This document shows, piece by piece, positions 24,347 through 33,357 of a stretch of 64,000 bases of DNA. The position numbers and the translations under genes were made by a program. The stretch is taken from positions 620,001 through 684,000 of the forward strand of contig CBDCLG010000020.1 of the NCBI GenBank assembly GCA_965218625.1. Direction: 5' to 3'. The notes under the pieces were generated by a model that was not told the origin of the DNA, ran no database searches, and saw only the letters and a list, made by a program, of their open reading frames with translations. Source of the stretch: Bin5 sp965218625 (GTDB lineage: Bacteria > Chloroflexota > Anaerolineae > Caldilineales > Caldilineaceae). Numbering within the stretch: the stretch's first letter is position 1; the number at the start of each line of letters is the position of its first letter.

Positions 24347-25123
24347 GTGAAGACAATTAGAGCATACGAGGTATTCTCTGCTTGTGTTGACGCGATCACT
24401 CAAGGTACGTTGATAAAGCGAGTAAACAGATCGGACAAGGAGTTCCACTTTCAGAACTGGTTTGAAAATCGCCTCAGAGAAACTGAACTCTTGTTTGACA
24501 AGAGTGGCAGGAATTCCTACCCCGACTTCACACTTGTGGAGAATACCGAAGGTTATGAGGTCAAAGGGCTTGCCTACCCAGGCAGGGAGTCAACATATGA
24601 CTGCAACAGCCAAGTACCCACGGGCTATCACAACGGCCGGGACATCTTTTATGTCTTCGGTCGCTATCCCAAAGCAGAAATTTCACACGAGGAGTACCCG
24701 GTAATCGATCTTGTCCTTTGTCATGGTGACTTCCTTAATGCGGATCACGACTACATTCACGAGAACAAAAGTTTGAAAGGTTTCGGCAGTTACGGGGACA
24801 TCATGATTCGCGACCGCAAAATGTACGTAGCACCTACCCCCTATGCGATCGCAGATGGACTGACGGGCACTCGCACACTGCTGGTGCCATCAGCCTGGGT
24901 GGCTCCGAGGGGCCTGAAGGCTGTGGGCAAGGTAGTCCGAGTAGAATCAGAGAACTTGGTGATTGGGTATGGATTCGATCTGGTGTCCAACGAGATTTTT
25001 GCGAATTCAATCCCTAATCCGTCGGCGGGTAAGGCACACTCTTTCGTTGCCTACCGTACAAATTCAGACAGCGATAAACCGGTCAATCTGTCTTCTACGT
25101 ACCGGGAACAAGACGAGGAATAG
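24347..25123 (+). CDS. Putative restriction endonuclease, PD-(D/E)xK type
   Basis: The 258-residue protein shows a likely PD-(D/E)xK nuclease core: Y58-P-D60-F, then about ten residues later Y70-E71-V-K73-G. This is the classic D...ExK spacing of type II endonucleases. An N-terminal WFENRLRE helix precedes it. The start is GTG at 24347, with AGAAAGG upstream. It is followed after 82 bases by a DNA methyltransferase gene on the same strand, and both are visibly AT-richer than their neighbours with different codon use. The pair therefore looks like a transferred restriction-modification cassette. The recognition site is unknown. A nuclease guarding against unmethylated phage DNA is the likely role. 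Confidence 0.68.
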   Translation: MKTIRAYEVFSACVDAITQGTLIKRVNRSDKEFHFQNWFENRLRETELLFDKSGRNSYPDFTLVENTEGYEVKGLAYPGRESTYDCNSQVPTGYHNGRDIFYVFGRYPKAEISHEEYPVIDLVLCHGDFLNADHDYIHENKSLKGFGSYGDIMIRDRKMYVAPTPYAIADGLTGTRTLLVPSAWVAPRGLKAVGKVVRVESENLVIGYGFDLVSNEIFANSIPNPSAGKAHSFVAYRTNSDSDKPVNLSSTYREQDEE

Positions 25124-25205
25124 CTGAAAGATAGAGTCGATGCCCTTCCTCACAATTTTGTTGCTAATCAAGTGCCGAGACGAGTAGGGAACTCAAGAGA
25201 AACAA

Positions 25206-27410
25206 ATGCGAAAACTAATCGAGTCGGACTTCCCTTTTCCTCAACTCTCCTTGATTGCGGAGAGAGAGTCATGGCGGAAAGAGATATACCGCCCTGTCTA
25301 TTACCTCCACAAGTGGTGGGCGAAGCGACTGGGGTCGGTGTTTAGGGGTATCCTTTTGGCAGCGTGTCTGGACGAAACTGAAGACTTCTGGCAACGTTAT
25401 TACTCTCTTAATGACTTCGACGAAACCACAGTCTTCGATCCGTTCATGGGAAGTGGAGTCACGGTTGGAGAAGCAATCAAACTGGGATGCAGAGTAGTTG
25501 GCCGCGACATTAATCAGGTAGCTTTTCTCTCCTGCTTGGCTTCAATGTCGAAGTACTCTCAAACCGAAGTTCTATCCACATATCATAGTCTTGAAGAGAA
25601 ATTGGCCCCAACATTGTTGTCCTACTTTAAGACCAACACCAAGGAGGGTGAAGAGGCCACAGTTCTCTATTACTTCCTCGTAAAGGTCGTAACGTGTCCG
25701 GAATGCAGCCTTGGCATCGATCTCTTTGCGACGCGGATGTTCTCTCGGAATGCGGTTCCGCGGAAGGATCCTCTGGCAAGAAGCATCTGTCCCACCTGTG
25801 GGGAGGTCAACCTAACAACCTTTGATGCAAATGCAGCGTGCTGCCCAAAGTGCGATTTGGCTTATGATCCCCGAAAAAGCAATATTAGGGGTTCCGTCGT
25901 TACCTGCAATCATTGCCAGCACGCATTTCGCCTCGTAGATAGGATGAAGCAACTAGAAGCCCCGTTAGGATTTCGTCGTTACGCAAAAATGATCCTCACT
26001 CGACACGGCACGAAACGGTATGAACCGCTGAATGAGGGGGACCGAGAACTCGAGCGCCAAGTTGCGGCAGAATACGAGGCAATTGTAGATTACTTTCCCC
26101 AAGTGCGAGTCGCGCCCGGCTATAATACCGGCCAGATGTTGAAGCACAATTACAGATTCTGGCATCAGCTAGTCTCTGATAGGCAGTTAGTCTGCATCAA
26201 GCACATGGTAGACGCGATCAAAGAAATTGAACGTGACGACCTGCGCCTGCTTTTCGCTTGCTTTTTCTCTGGGATACTCGAGTTCAACAATCTTTTCGCG
26301 TCATTCAAAGGCGAGGGAACGGGAGCAGTGCGTCATATGTTCTCCCACCACATTCTCAAGCCTGAGATGATGCCAATTGAAGCCAACATTTGGGGAACCA
26401 ACAAATCTTCCGGTGCGTTCTCCCGCTTGTTTCGTTCACGCGTAGAGCGGGCACTTGTCTACAAAGAGGATCCATTCGAGCTACGCATGAACGGATCCAA
26501 GAGTATGAAAGTCCACGGCATCAACAAACCGATAAGTCCTCCTGTCTCGAAGTCTCTAAAGGAGTTCCAATCGGATTCAGAAGCGGTTTATTTGAGTAGT
26601 GGAGATTCAGGCTCTACCGACTTGGCTGATGGCAGTGTTGATTTGGTCATCACTGATCCCCCTTTTTTCGACAACATTCATTACTCTGAGTTGGCAGACT
26701 TCTTCTACTATTGGTTGAATCAAACACTTGAGATATCTTCATGCAATAGCACGCGATCTCCGAAAGAGGTTCAAGACACAGACCCAGAAAGATTTACGAC
26801 AAAGTTGACAAGCGTCTTTGCGGAGTGCCACCGCGTTCTCCGCTCAGATGGACTATTCGTCTTTACATACCATCACGCTCGCCACGAGGGATGGGCTGCT
26901 TTGCACCAAGCCATCAGACATGCAGGTTTTGTTTGTATCCAGAGCTACCCAATCAAGGCAGAAATGTCAGTTTCCATGCCCTTGAAGCAAGCAAAGTCAC
27001 CGATTCATCTTGATCTGATTGTAGTCTGCAAAAAGGAATTACAGTGCAAGTCGCTTCAGAAAGGACAGCTGGACATTGAGGAAGTTGTAGATTCAGCAAG
27101 ACGACAGGTCACCTCCCTTAGGGAGGCAGGGATCAAGGTATCGCTCGGAGATGCAAAAGTCATTTTTATGGGCGGTCTGTTCCGTGCGATACATGGCCTC
27201 AGAGACATCGATCTAGAGAACAAGCTGTTGAGCGGGATAGAGGATGGCATAGATTCTTTTGTGAGCCAAATTATGTCAAGAAAAGGGGAAGTCCTGTACG
27301 ATCAACCTGGCTTCGGATCGGCCCAGTTGACCCTCTTCGAAGAAATGGAGACCTATCTAGTCAAAAACAAGGCCGTCTTCACTGCCACCGGAGGTGACAC
27401 AGGGCCGTAG
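25206..27410 (+). CDS. DNA methyltransferase with internal zinc ribbons (DUF1156/COG1743-like)
   Basis: The 734-residue protein starts with the hallmark YLHKWWAKR (residues 33-41) seen in DUF1156-type DNA methylases. The SAM-binding motif is FDPFMGSGVT (77-86) and the catalytic motif is ITDPPFFDNIHYSELADFFYYW (near 484), which points to N6-adenine or N4-cytosine methylation. Between them lies an insert of some 390 residues with four Cys pairs (near 164, 197, 214 and 236: CPEC, CPTC, CPKC, CNHC) that form one or two zinc ribbons, possibly used for target recognition. It follows the putative endonuclease gene and shares its low GC. It ends 8 bases from the stop of the convergent MBL-like gene. 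Confidence 0.82.
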   Translation: MRKLIESDFPFPQLSLIAERESWRKEIYRPVYYLHKWWAKRLGSVFRGILLAACLDETEDFWQRYYSLNDFDETTVFDPFMGSGVTVGEAIKLGCRVVGRDINQVAFLSCLASMSKYSQTEVLSTYHSLEEKLAPTLLSYFKTNTKEGEEATVLYYFLVKVVTCPECSLGIDLFATRMFSRNAVPRKDPLARSICPTCGEVNLTTFDANAACCPKCDLAYDPRKSNIRGSVVTCNHCQHAFRLVDRMKQLEAPLGFRRYAKMILTRHGTKRYEPLNEGDRELERQVAAEYEAIVDYFPQVRVAPGYNTGQMLKHNYRFWHQLVSDRQLVCIKHMVDAIKEIERDDLRLLFACFFSGILEFNNLFASFKGEGTGAVRHMFSHHILKPEMMPIEANIWGTNKSSGAFSRLFRSRVERALVYKEDPFELRMNGSKSMKVHGINKPISPPVSKSLKEFQSDSEAVYLSSGDSGSTDLADGSVDLVITDPPFFDNIHYSELADFFYYWLNQTLEISSCNSTRSPKEVQDTDPERFTTKLTSVFAECHRVLRSDGLFVFTYHHARHEGWAALHQAIRHAGFVCIQSYPIKAEMSVSMPLKQAKSPIHLDLIVVCKKELQCKSLQKGQLDIEEVVDSARRQVTSLREAGIKVSLGDAKVIFMGGLFRAIHGLRDIDLENKLLSGIEDGIDSFVSQIMSRKGEVLYDQPGFGSAQLTLFEEMETYLVKNKAVFTATGGDTGP

Positions 27411-27418
27411 CCGATGGT

Positions 27419-28105
27419 TCACGCCAAGGCTGCGTTGTACATTCGCTCGATGTTCTGCCGGTGGATGGCGACGGCGACGGGGGTGCGGCGGTTCTCCGGC
27501 AATAGCGATTCTGCAATCTGCTCGGACCGGCTCCAGTAGGAGCCGTCCGCAGCCGCTTGCGAAATGGTTCGCCGCAGGCTATGGAAGTAGCTGACATCGG
27601 CGGCCAGCCGCCCCATCACCTCGACTTTGTCGGCCGAGATGGAGCCGGTGCACGGAATGTACAGCTGCAGGCGGCGCCCTTTCACCAGGCGCGCCAGCAG
27701 ACGCAGGCTCTCGATCTCATCCTCACCGGCCGAGCCTTCTCCCAACTGCGGCAGCGCCAGGTCGCTGCCAAATGTACCGCCACAGATCACACCTAGCGCC
27801 GGAAAGTGGACCAGATTGGCGTGCCGCTGCGAGTAAATATCCAGCAGATGCTGGCCGACGTTTATGTGCGCCACACCGCCGGGCCGCGTCTGGACGCGCG
27901 GCAGCCCGACATCCTGGTCAGGACCCGTGAAGAGGACGGCCGTCTCCTCAGCCACGTCAAAGCGGGCGCTGACATCCACAGGCGGATCGATGATCAGCAG
28001 CCTGTCGGCCGAGCCGGGCAGACGCGCCATGACGAAGAGCGAATGGGAAGGGGGATCGCCTTCGCTGTAGAGTTCGAACTGCTCAAATAACTGGGTGATC
28101 TTCAT
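27419..28105 (-). CDS. Uncharacterised protein with metallo-beta-lactamase-like outline
   Basis: The 228-residue protein begins at ATG 28105, about 20 bases after the stop of the phosphorylase gene. Its order of motifs recalls the metallo-beta-lactamase fold: LLIIDPPVDV at the start, then GQHLLDIYSQRHANLVHFPALGVICGGTFGSD in the place of the HTPGHTPGS...L.SGD segment. The HxHxDH zinc motif is absent, so if it has this fold it is not a normal metal hydrolase. The C-terminal third is helical. Coupling to the phosphorylase suggests a shared pathway. I cannot name a function. Confidence 0.5.
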   Translation of the reverse strand: MKITQLFEQFELYSEGDPPSHSLFVMARLPGSADRLLIIDPPVDVSARFDVAEETAVLFTGPDQDVGLPRVQTRPGGVAHINVGQHLLDIYSQRHANLVHFPALGVICGGTFGSDLALPQLGEGSAGEDEIESLRLLARLVKGRRLQLYIPCTGSISADKVEVMGRLAADVSYFHSLRRTISQAAADGSYWSRSEQIAESLLPENRRTPVAVAIHRQNIERMYNAALA

Positions 28106-28125
28106 CAGCGGAGCGTCCGCGCCCT

Positions 28126-28857
28126 TCAGCGGCGGCCACAGCTGCAGGGGTCGCTCACCTCGCCGGAATGCAACAAGGCGGTCAACGCCTGCACCACGGC
28201 CTCCAGTTCCCAATGGTCCTCAACCTGGGCGGGAGGTGACGGGCGCTCGGCGCTGATCGCATCAACGGTAACCAGGCCGGCAAAACAGAGGTCCATCTCC
28301 CTGGCCAGCGCGATTTCCGGCACCAGGTTCTGGCCGAGGACATCCGCCCCCCAACTGCGGAACATGCGCGCCTCCGCCGCGGTCTCCCGTCGCGGACCGT
28401 CTACGCCGAGATAGACGCCGCCGGGCGCCATCGGCAGGACGTGTGACAGCGCCTCGGTCAGGAGGGGACAGACGGCTGGGGACTGGCCGAAATCGCCGGC
28501 ACCCTCCTCTTCCAGAAACGTCTGCGGCTGTTGGCGGGTAAAGTCGATATAGTCGGTAATCAACATCGGATAACCAGGCCCCAGCATCGGATTGACCGCG
28601 ACAGCGCTATCCCAGGCGATGATCCGGTCCGCGTTCAGCACCTGTGCGGCCTGAATCGTAGCCCTCGGATCGGTACGCGATGGCAGACCGTAGTAGGGCT
28701 GGACCCAATAGGACGGTCCCTGCGGCTGGCCCCGCCGCGCGAGCGGGCCAACCGGGCCGTAGGCGGTATCCACCGTTCGCTCTTCGATGAGCGGGCCGAC
28801 GGCTTCCAAGGATTTTGGCGGCAGCGGAACGGCCAGAAGGAGCAGCAGTGGTTTCAA
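28126..28857 (-). CDS. Purine nucleoside / methylthioadenosine phosphorylase-like protein
   Basis: The 243-residue protein is a PNP/MTAP-fold phosphorylase. The best match is GVYLGVDGPRRETAAEARMFRSWGADVLGQNLVPEIALAREM, the family signature that binds phosphate and the nucleoside sugar (GPRxETxAE..M...GAD..G...VPE..LARE). The usual substrate-site TEGPRFET is changed to VDGPRRET, and the N-terminal half is poorly conserved, so the substrate may differ. Start is TTG at 28857, with GGAG 6 bases upstream; a TTG start is less common and may mean low expression. The C-terminus ends in a CSCGRR tail. Confidence 0.72.
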   Translation of the reverse strand: MKPLLLLLAVPLPPKSLEAVGPLIEERTVDTAYGPVGPLARRGQPQGPSYWVQPYYGLPSRTDPRATIQAAQVLNADRIIAWDSAVAVNPMLGPGYPMLITDYIDFTRQQPQTFLEEEGAGDFGQSPAVCPLLTEALSHVLPMAPGGVYLGVDGPRRETAAEARMFRSWGADVLGQNLVPEIALAREMDLCFAGLVTVDAISAERPSPPAQVEDHWELEAVVQALTALLHSGEVSDPCSCGRR

Positions 28858-28880
28858 CTGTTTCTCCAGCCTCTCTGTGA

Positions 28881-28886
28881 TATAAT
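28881..28886 (+). promoter_or_regulatory. Perfect TATAAT -10 element between divergent genes
   Basis: A TATAAT lies in the 146-base divergent region, about 120 bases before the Gfo/Idh/MocA gene at 29004. No good -35 partner was found, and a reverse-strand TATTAT overlaps it, so its direction is uncertain. Confidence 0.3.
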
Positions 28887-29003
28887 AGCTCTACCTACCC
28901 CCGTTTTGTCGAATGGTTTTACTGCGCAAAAGATAGCATCAGTTGCCAGCGACAGCAAAACGGGTGGTCTTGGCGGAACTCTCGGCGACTCCGGGGAAAG
29001 ATC

Positions 29004-30014
29004 ATGGATGGGCCGGTTCGCATTGCTCTGATCGGGGCCGGGGCATTTGCTCGCAAGGCGCATGCGCCCTCCCTGCTGGAGCTGGGAGACGCGGTGCAGA
29101 TCGCGGCTGTCTACAGCCGAACGCGCGTCTCGGCCCAGACCGTTGCGGATTCACTCCCCTATCCCGTCGAGATTCATACCGACATCGATGCACTGCTTGC
29201 CGACGGGAGCATAGAGGCAGTCGATATCGTACTGCCTGTGCCGCTGCTGCCGGAATTTGTGATGAAGTCTCTGGCCGCCGGCAAACAGGTGATCAGCGAG
29301 AAGCCTATCGCGACAACGGTTGCGGAGGGAAAGGCGCTGATCGCCCGCAGTCGGTCCTGCGGCGACCTGGTGTGGATGGTGGGCGAAAACTGGCGCTACG
29401 AGGAGGCCTTTCAGGTCGCGGCGAAAGCAGTTCGGGATGGTCGCATCGGGCAGCCCTTGTTTTGCGATCTGTCGCTGCAGCTGCCTGTAATGCCCGACTC
29501 GCCCTACCTGCAAACGGCCTGGCGGGGGTCTGAAGAGTTTCCCGGCGGCTTCCTGCTGGATGGCGGCGTTCACCATGTGGCCGGTCTGCGCACACTGCTG
29601 GGCGAGATCGAGAGCGTATGCGCGCTGACCGCCTCGCACCGGCCCGACCTGCCGGCGGCGGACACGATGAGCGCTGCGCTGCGCTTTGCCAGCGGTGTCG
29701 TCGGCACCTACCTGATCAGCTATGCGGCGGGCAGCACACTGGGAGACGATGCCGTCCACATCGTCGGAAGCGAGGGCAGCCTGCGCGTCTCGCGCGCGGA
29801 GTTCGTGCTTCAACGCGGCGGCGAATGCGAACGGCAGGAGTTCAACGTCTTCATCAGTGTGCGCGAGGAGCTGGCCGCGTTCGCGGCCGCGGTTCGAGAC
29901 GGCGCGGCTCACCGCAATCCGCCGCAAGAAGCGCTGCGGGACTTGGCGGTTGTGGAGGCCATGCTGAAGTCCGCGCATACGGGAACCGCGCAGAAAGTTG
30001 AGCGGCACCCTTGA
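29004..30014 (+). CDS. Gfo/Idh/MocA family oxidoreductase
   Basis: The 336-residue protein begins IALIGAGAFARKAHAPS, the Rossmann motif of the family, and has DIVLPVPLLPE and SEKPIATTVAEGKAL, with the catalytic-region Lys in EKP. The second domain contains FLLDGGVHHVAGLR, which supplies the substrate-side Asp and His. ATG 29004 has GGGGAAAG upstream. It is divergent from the phosphorylase and is the third member of this family in the window; sequence text differs enough from the other two that it is not a recent copy. The substrate is probably a sugar or polyol derivative. Confidence 0.88.
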   Translation: MDGPVRIALIGAGAFARKAHAPSLLELGDAVQIAAVYSRTRVSAQTVADSLPYPVEIHTDIDALLADGSIEAVDIVLPVPLLPEFVMKSLAAGKQVISEKPIATTVAEGKALIARSRSCGDLVWMVGENWRYEEAFQVAAKAVRDGRIGQPLFCDLSLQLPVMPDSPYLQTAWRGSEEFPGGFLLDGGVHHVAGLRTLLGEIESVCALTASHRPDLPAADTMSAALRFASGVVGTYLISYAAGSTLGDDAVHIVGSEGSLRVSRAEFVLQRGGECERQEFNVFISVREELAAFAAAVRDGAAHRNPPQEALRDLAVVEAMLKSAHTGTAQKVERHP

Positions 30015-30053
30015 CGAGCCGAAATTGAAGGAGAGACGAAACAACATTTCAGG

Positions 30054-30542
30054 ATGCGTTGCCCTGCGTGCAATTCTCCGTTGTCCGGCGATGTACGATG
30101 GTGCCCATATTGCCTCAGAAACGTTGCCTTTCCGCAGATCGGAAAGTTGGCTTCTCCATCGAGAAGGTTGGGCGCACATCTGATCGATTACGCGATAGCA
30201 ACCGTTTTCGACTTACCCTTAAGAGTCACGGAGTTTGTAGATAGTCGCGCATTTGCTGTGGCATCTCTTCTGTTTTTCGCTGTTTGGCTTATTGCATTCC
30301 TGGTATTGCTCGCTCGTGGAACGACCCCCGGAAAGATGATTCTCGGTCTCGTATGTTTACAGGTATGACGGCAAAAGGGCCGGATTCTTCAGAATGTTCT
30401 TACGCGAGGGCATAGGCAAGGCTATCGCTTCGACAGTTGTCCTCCTGGCTAGGTCTGCTCTGGATTTTGTGGGATAAAGAGAAACAGGGCTGGCACGATA
30501 AGATTATTCAGTACCCACGTAGTCGAGATTGAGAGACGATAG
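30054..30542 (+). pseudogene. RDD-family membrane protein with N-terminal zinc ribbon, frameshifted
   Basis: The first frame encodes CPACN and CPYC (a short zinc ribbon), then an RDD domain with two membrane helices and RGTTPGKMILGL, and stops at 30368. The missing C-terminal part is present in other phases: YRYDGKRAGFFRMFLREG in one, then LGLLWILWDKEKQGWHDKII in another, and STHVVEIERR before a stop at 30542 in a third. At least three one-base changes are needed to read it through. RDD proteins are membrane proteins of mostly unknown or transport function. It is a recent pseudogene or a site of sequencing indels. Confidence 0.72.
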
Positions 30543-31214
30543 GGGCGCATTCACTGCCTAGCCGACATCAGAGATTGTCCGAACTGCTTCCCCAGTGGAA
30601 TCCAGAGTTTCTGTCCATCGCCTTTGAGGGCGAACGCCCAAGAATCCAGGCTCCCGCTTCTCCGGGAATTCGAGGCAAGAAAAGGGGTCTGCACATAAAA
30701 CCAATAACGAAGATTGACCAAAAACTCGAAATCCCGTGCAAAAGCCAACTGCACGAGCTACACTGTGATCACGACCGGCCACACATCACCAAAACCCAGG
30801 CGCCGCCTGCCCTGACTCTAACCTTGAAGAACATCCAGACCGACCGGCAAATGACGAAAATTGACCACAATTGACGGCAGAAAGCGAAAAACCCGTGCAG
30901 AAGGTCCCAGACCATGCTACGCTTTAAACTGGATGCACAACCAGCCGAAGCAACGACGGCCGAACAAGGCAAAACAAGAAACGAGAAAATAAAAACTGGC
31001 AAAGACTCTTCGTGTAAATCCGTGCAAATTCGTGGATAAATCCGAGAAGTTGAGAGAACCGAAACTATAGCTGTCATCAGGGAACTGCTTCAGTTCCACA
31101 GTAGGAATAGCTACTCTGATAGGGAAGTGATATCGAAGGTCAGGGTGCGGCCGCCAATGCAAAGCGGTCGCTTGGCGGTCCGGAAACATTCGGTTCCTGG
31201 CCAAGGAGGGATAG
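30543..31214. other. 672-base intergenic region before ppgK
   Basis: I find no gene here. The stretch at 31009-31040 contains a nearly repeated CGTG-x-AAAT-x-CGTG phrase (CGTGTAAATCCGTGCAAATTCGTGG). A 7-base hairpin lies at 31081-31097. The composition is AT-richer than the surrounding genes. Confidence 0.4.
31081..31097. promoter_or_regulatory. Hairpin upstream of ppgK
   Basis: GGAACTG-CTT-CAGTTCC is a perfect 7-base stem with a 3-base loop and no following T-run. It could be an operator or a leader hairpin of the ppgK operon. Confidence 0.28.
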
Positions 31215-32009
31215 ATGGACATACTAGGGATTGACATTGGCGGCAGCGGCATCAAGGGCGCGGTCGTCAACGCAGAGACAGGTGAGCTTCTGACCAAGCG
31301 CCGCCGCGTCGACACGCCGGAACCGTCCACGCCCCAAGCTGTGGCCGAGGCGGTGACCGGGATCGTCCATCACTTCAACTGGGCAGGGCCGATGGGATGC
31401 ACTTTCCCAGCCGTGATTCGCAACGGCGTTGTCTGCTCGGCGGCCAACGTCGATAGCTCATGGATCGGCACGGACGCGCCGGCGTTGTTCGAGCGGGCCA
31501 CAGGATGCCCGACCTCGATCATCAACGACGCCGACGCCGCGGGCATTGCCGAGATGGTCTTCGGCGCGGGCCGTGACCAGCCCGGCGTTGTCCTGCTACT
31601 CACTTTGGGCACAGGCATCGGCTCGGCCCTGTTCATTGACGGACACCTGGCGCCCAATACCGAGTTCGGGCACATCGAGATCGACGGCGTCAACGCCGAA
31701 AGCCGCGCCGCCAACAGCGCCCGCAAGCGGGAAGATCTGAACTGGGAGGCGTGGGGCTCGCGGCTAAACCGCTATTTCCAGACCGTGGAATTTCTGCTTT
31801 CGCCGGACCTGTTTATCATTGGGGGAGGCGTTAGCAAGAGGGGCCACAAATTCATCAAGTATATTGACGTGCGCGCGCCCATCGTCATGGCGCAAATGCG
31901 CAACCACGCCGGGCTGATCGGCGGCGCGATGGCGGCGCACGCACTAATTCAAGGGGGCGCGGACGCCGAACTGGATCCCGCCATCCTCTACGTGCCGGAG
32001 TACGATTGA
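31215..32009 (+). CDS. ppgK: Polyphosphate glucokinase (ROK family)
   Basis: PpgK phosphorylates glucose with polyphosphate (and often ATP). The 264-residue protein begins GIDIGGSGIKGAVV, the ROK phosphate-binding motif, and has CTFPAVI, NDADAAGIAEMVFGAG, LLTLGTGIGSALF and the EFGHIEIDG segment. Unlike many ROK enzymes it lacks the CxCGxxGC zinc motif, as is usual for PpgK. AAGGAGGG lies 6-7 bases before the ATG. Its stop overlaps the upstream end of the transaldolase leader, so the genes ppgK-tal-pgi-rpiA form one operon that feeds glucose into the pentose-phosphate route. Confidence 0.9.
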   Translation: MDILGIDIGGSGIKGAVVNAETGELLTKRRRVDTPEPSTPQAVAEAVTGIVHHFNWAGPMGCTFPAVIRNGVVCSAANVDSSWIGTDAPALFERATGCPTSIINDADAAGIAEMVFGAGRDQPGVVLLLTLGTGIGSALFIDGHLAPNTEFGHIEIDGVNAESRAANSARKREDLNWEAWGSRLNRYFQTVEFLLSPDLFIIGGGVSKRGHKFIKYIDVRAPIVMAQMRNHAGLIGGAMAAHALIQGGADAELDPAILYVPEYD

Positions 32010-32086
32010 ACGAGACGCCGCGTCGCTCGCAAACGCGGCAGCGTCAAACCAATTTTGAAAAACATCTCTCGAGGAGAAAAACAATC

Positions 32087-33229
32087 ATGACAAGGATGCA
32101 CGAGGCGGCGGCGCTCGGTCAGTCGATCTGGCTTGATTTCATCCGCCGCTCCTTTCTGGACTCGGGCGAATTGAACGAACTGGTCACGCAAGGGTTGCGC
32201 GGGGTTACGTCGAACCCGTCGATCTTTCAAAAGGCAATCACCGCCAGCACCGACTACGATGCCGCGGTGGAGCGCCTGGTCGACGAAGGCAGTTCGGTCA
32301 ACGACATATACGAGACGCTTGCTATCCAGGACATTCGCCGCGCCTGCGACATCTTGCAGCCTGTCTACCAAAGCAGCGACGGTCTCGACGGCTACGTCAG
32401 CCTTGAGGTCAACCCGAAGCTGGCATATGATACGGAGGGCACGGTGATGGAAGCCCGCCGCCTTTCGTCGATGGTTGACCGGGCGAATGTGATGATTAAA
32501 GTGCCGGCCACGCCGCAGGGAATCCCCGCGATCGAGACGCTGATCGGTGAGGGCATCAACGTCAACGTCACCCTGATCTTCTCGCTGCAACAGTATGAAG
32601 ACAGCGCGATGGCCTACATCCATGGACTGGAGAAGCTGGCCGGGGCGCATGTGGACCTCAGCCGGGTGGCTTCGGTGGCATCGTTCTTCGTCAGCCGGGT
32701 GGATGGCAAGGTCGATCCCATACTAGGCGAAATCGGCAGCAGCGCACTCCAGGGCAAGATCGCCATCGCCAACGCCAGGAACGCCTACCACCGATTCAGC
32801 GGGATATTCGGTGGGCCTCGCTGGGAGAAGCTGTCCGCGCAAGGCGCGCGCGTGCAGCGCCCACTCTGGGGCAGCACCAGCACCAAGAACCCTGACTACC
32901 CCGACACGCTCTACTTGGACGCCCTGATCGGCCCCCACACGGTCAATACCGTTCCGCCCGAGACGCTGGAAGCCTTCCTCGACCATGGCTGCGCGGCCCG
33001 CACTGTGGATGCCGATATGGGGGAAATTCGCGGTCAACTGGCGCAACTGGCCGAACTCGGTATCGATCTGGACGAAATCACCGCCCAGCTGATGCGCGAA
33101 GGCGTGGAGGCATTCGCCGACTCGTTCGATGAGTTGATGGCGGGAATCGGCGAAAAGGTGGCCGGCATCGCCGGCGCGGGTGACAGCGAGCGCACAGATT
33201 TTTTTACGGTCCCCTCCGGAGCAAGGTAG
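32087..33229 (+). CDS. tal: Transaldolase
   Basis: Transaldolase moves a dihydroxyacetone unit between sugar phosphates in the pentose-phosphate pathway. The 380-residue protein has SIWLDFIRR, GVTSNPSIFQKAI, the Schiff-base segment MIKVPATPQG (Lys near 138), NVTLIFSLQQY and ASFFVSRVDGKVD. The start is ATG 32087, with GAGGAG upstream. In many Chloroflexota and actinobacteria this type is fused to phosphoglucose isomerase. Here the frame ends at 33229, but 24 bases earlier a T7 run in the phase T-TTT-TTT permits a -1 shift into the pgi frame. The last residues after the T-run (TVPSGAR) are probably not conserved. Confidence 0.92.
   Translation: MTRMHEAAALGQSIWLDFIRRSFLDSGELNELVTQGLRGVTSNPSIFQKAITASTDYDAAVERLVDEGSSVNDIYETLAIQDIRRACDILQPVYQSSDGLDGYVSLEVNPKLAYDTEGTVMEARRLSSMVDRANVMIKVPATPQGIPAIETLIGEGINVNVTLIFSLQQYEDSAMAYIHGLEKLAGAHVDLSRVASVASFFVSRVDGKVDPILGEIGSSALQGKIAIANARNAYHRFSGIFGGPRWEKLSAQGARVQRPLWGSTSTKNPDYPDTLYLDALIGPHTVNTVPPETLEAFLDHGCAARTVDADMGEIRGQLAQLAELGIDLDEITAQLMREGVEAFADSFDELMAGIGEKVAGIAGAGDSERTDFFTVPSGAR
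33199..33205 (+). other. T7 slippery heptamer at the tal/pgi junction
   Basis: In the tal frame the codons read GAT TTT TTT ACG, giving the -1 slippery pattern T-TTT-TTT. A -1 shift here leads straight into YGPL...KVEAALEEIDRDR and the pgi frame. It may be a programmed frameshift, transcriptional slippage, or one base missing from an original T8. Confidence 0.6.
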
Positions 33230-33357
33230 AAGCCGCTCTGGAGGAAATTGACAGGGACCGAATCGTCGCCCGCATCTGGGCCAGAAGCCACACCGTTTGG
33301 AGCGAAAGCCCGGACGAAATCGTCAACCGGCTCGGCTGGCTCGATGTTGGCGCCAGG

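Noticed and set aside
24201..27410. AT-rich segment considered as a prophage or integrative element
   Set aside because: No integrase, transposase, att repeats or phage structural gene is present; only the two-gene cassette is seen.
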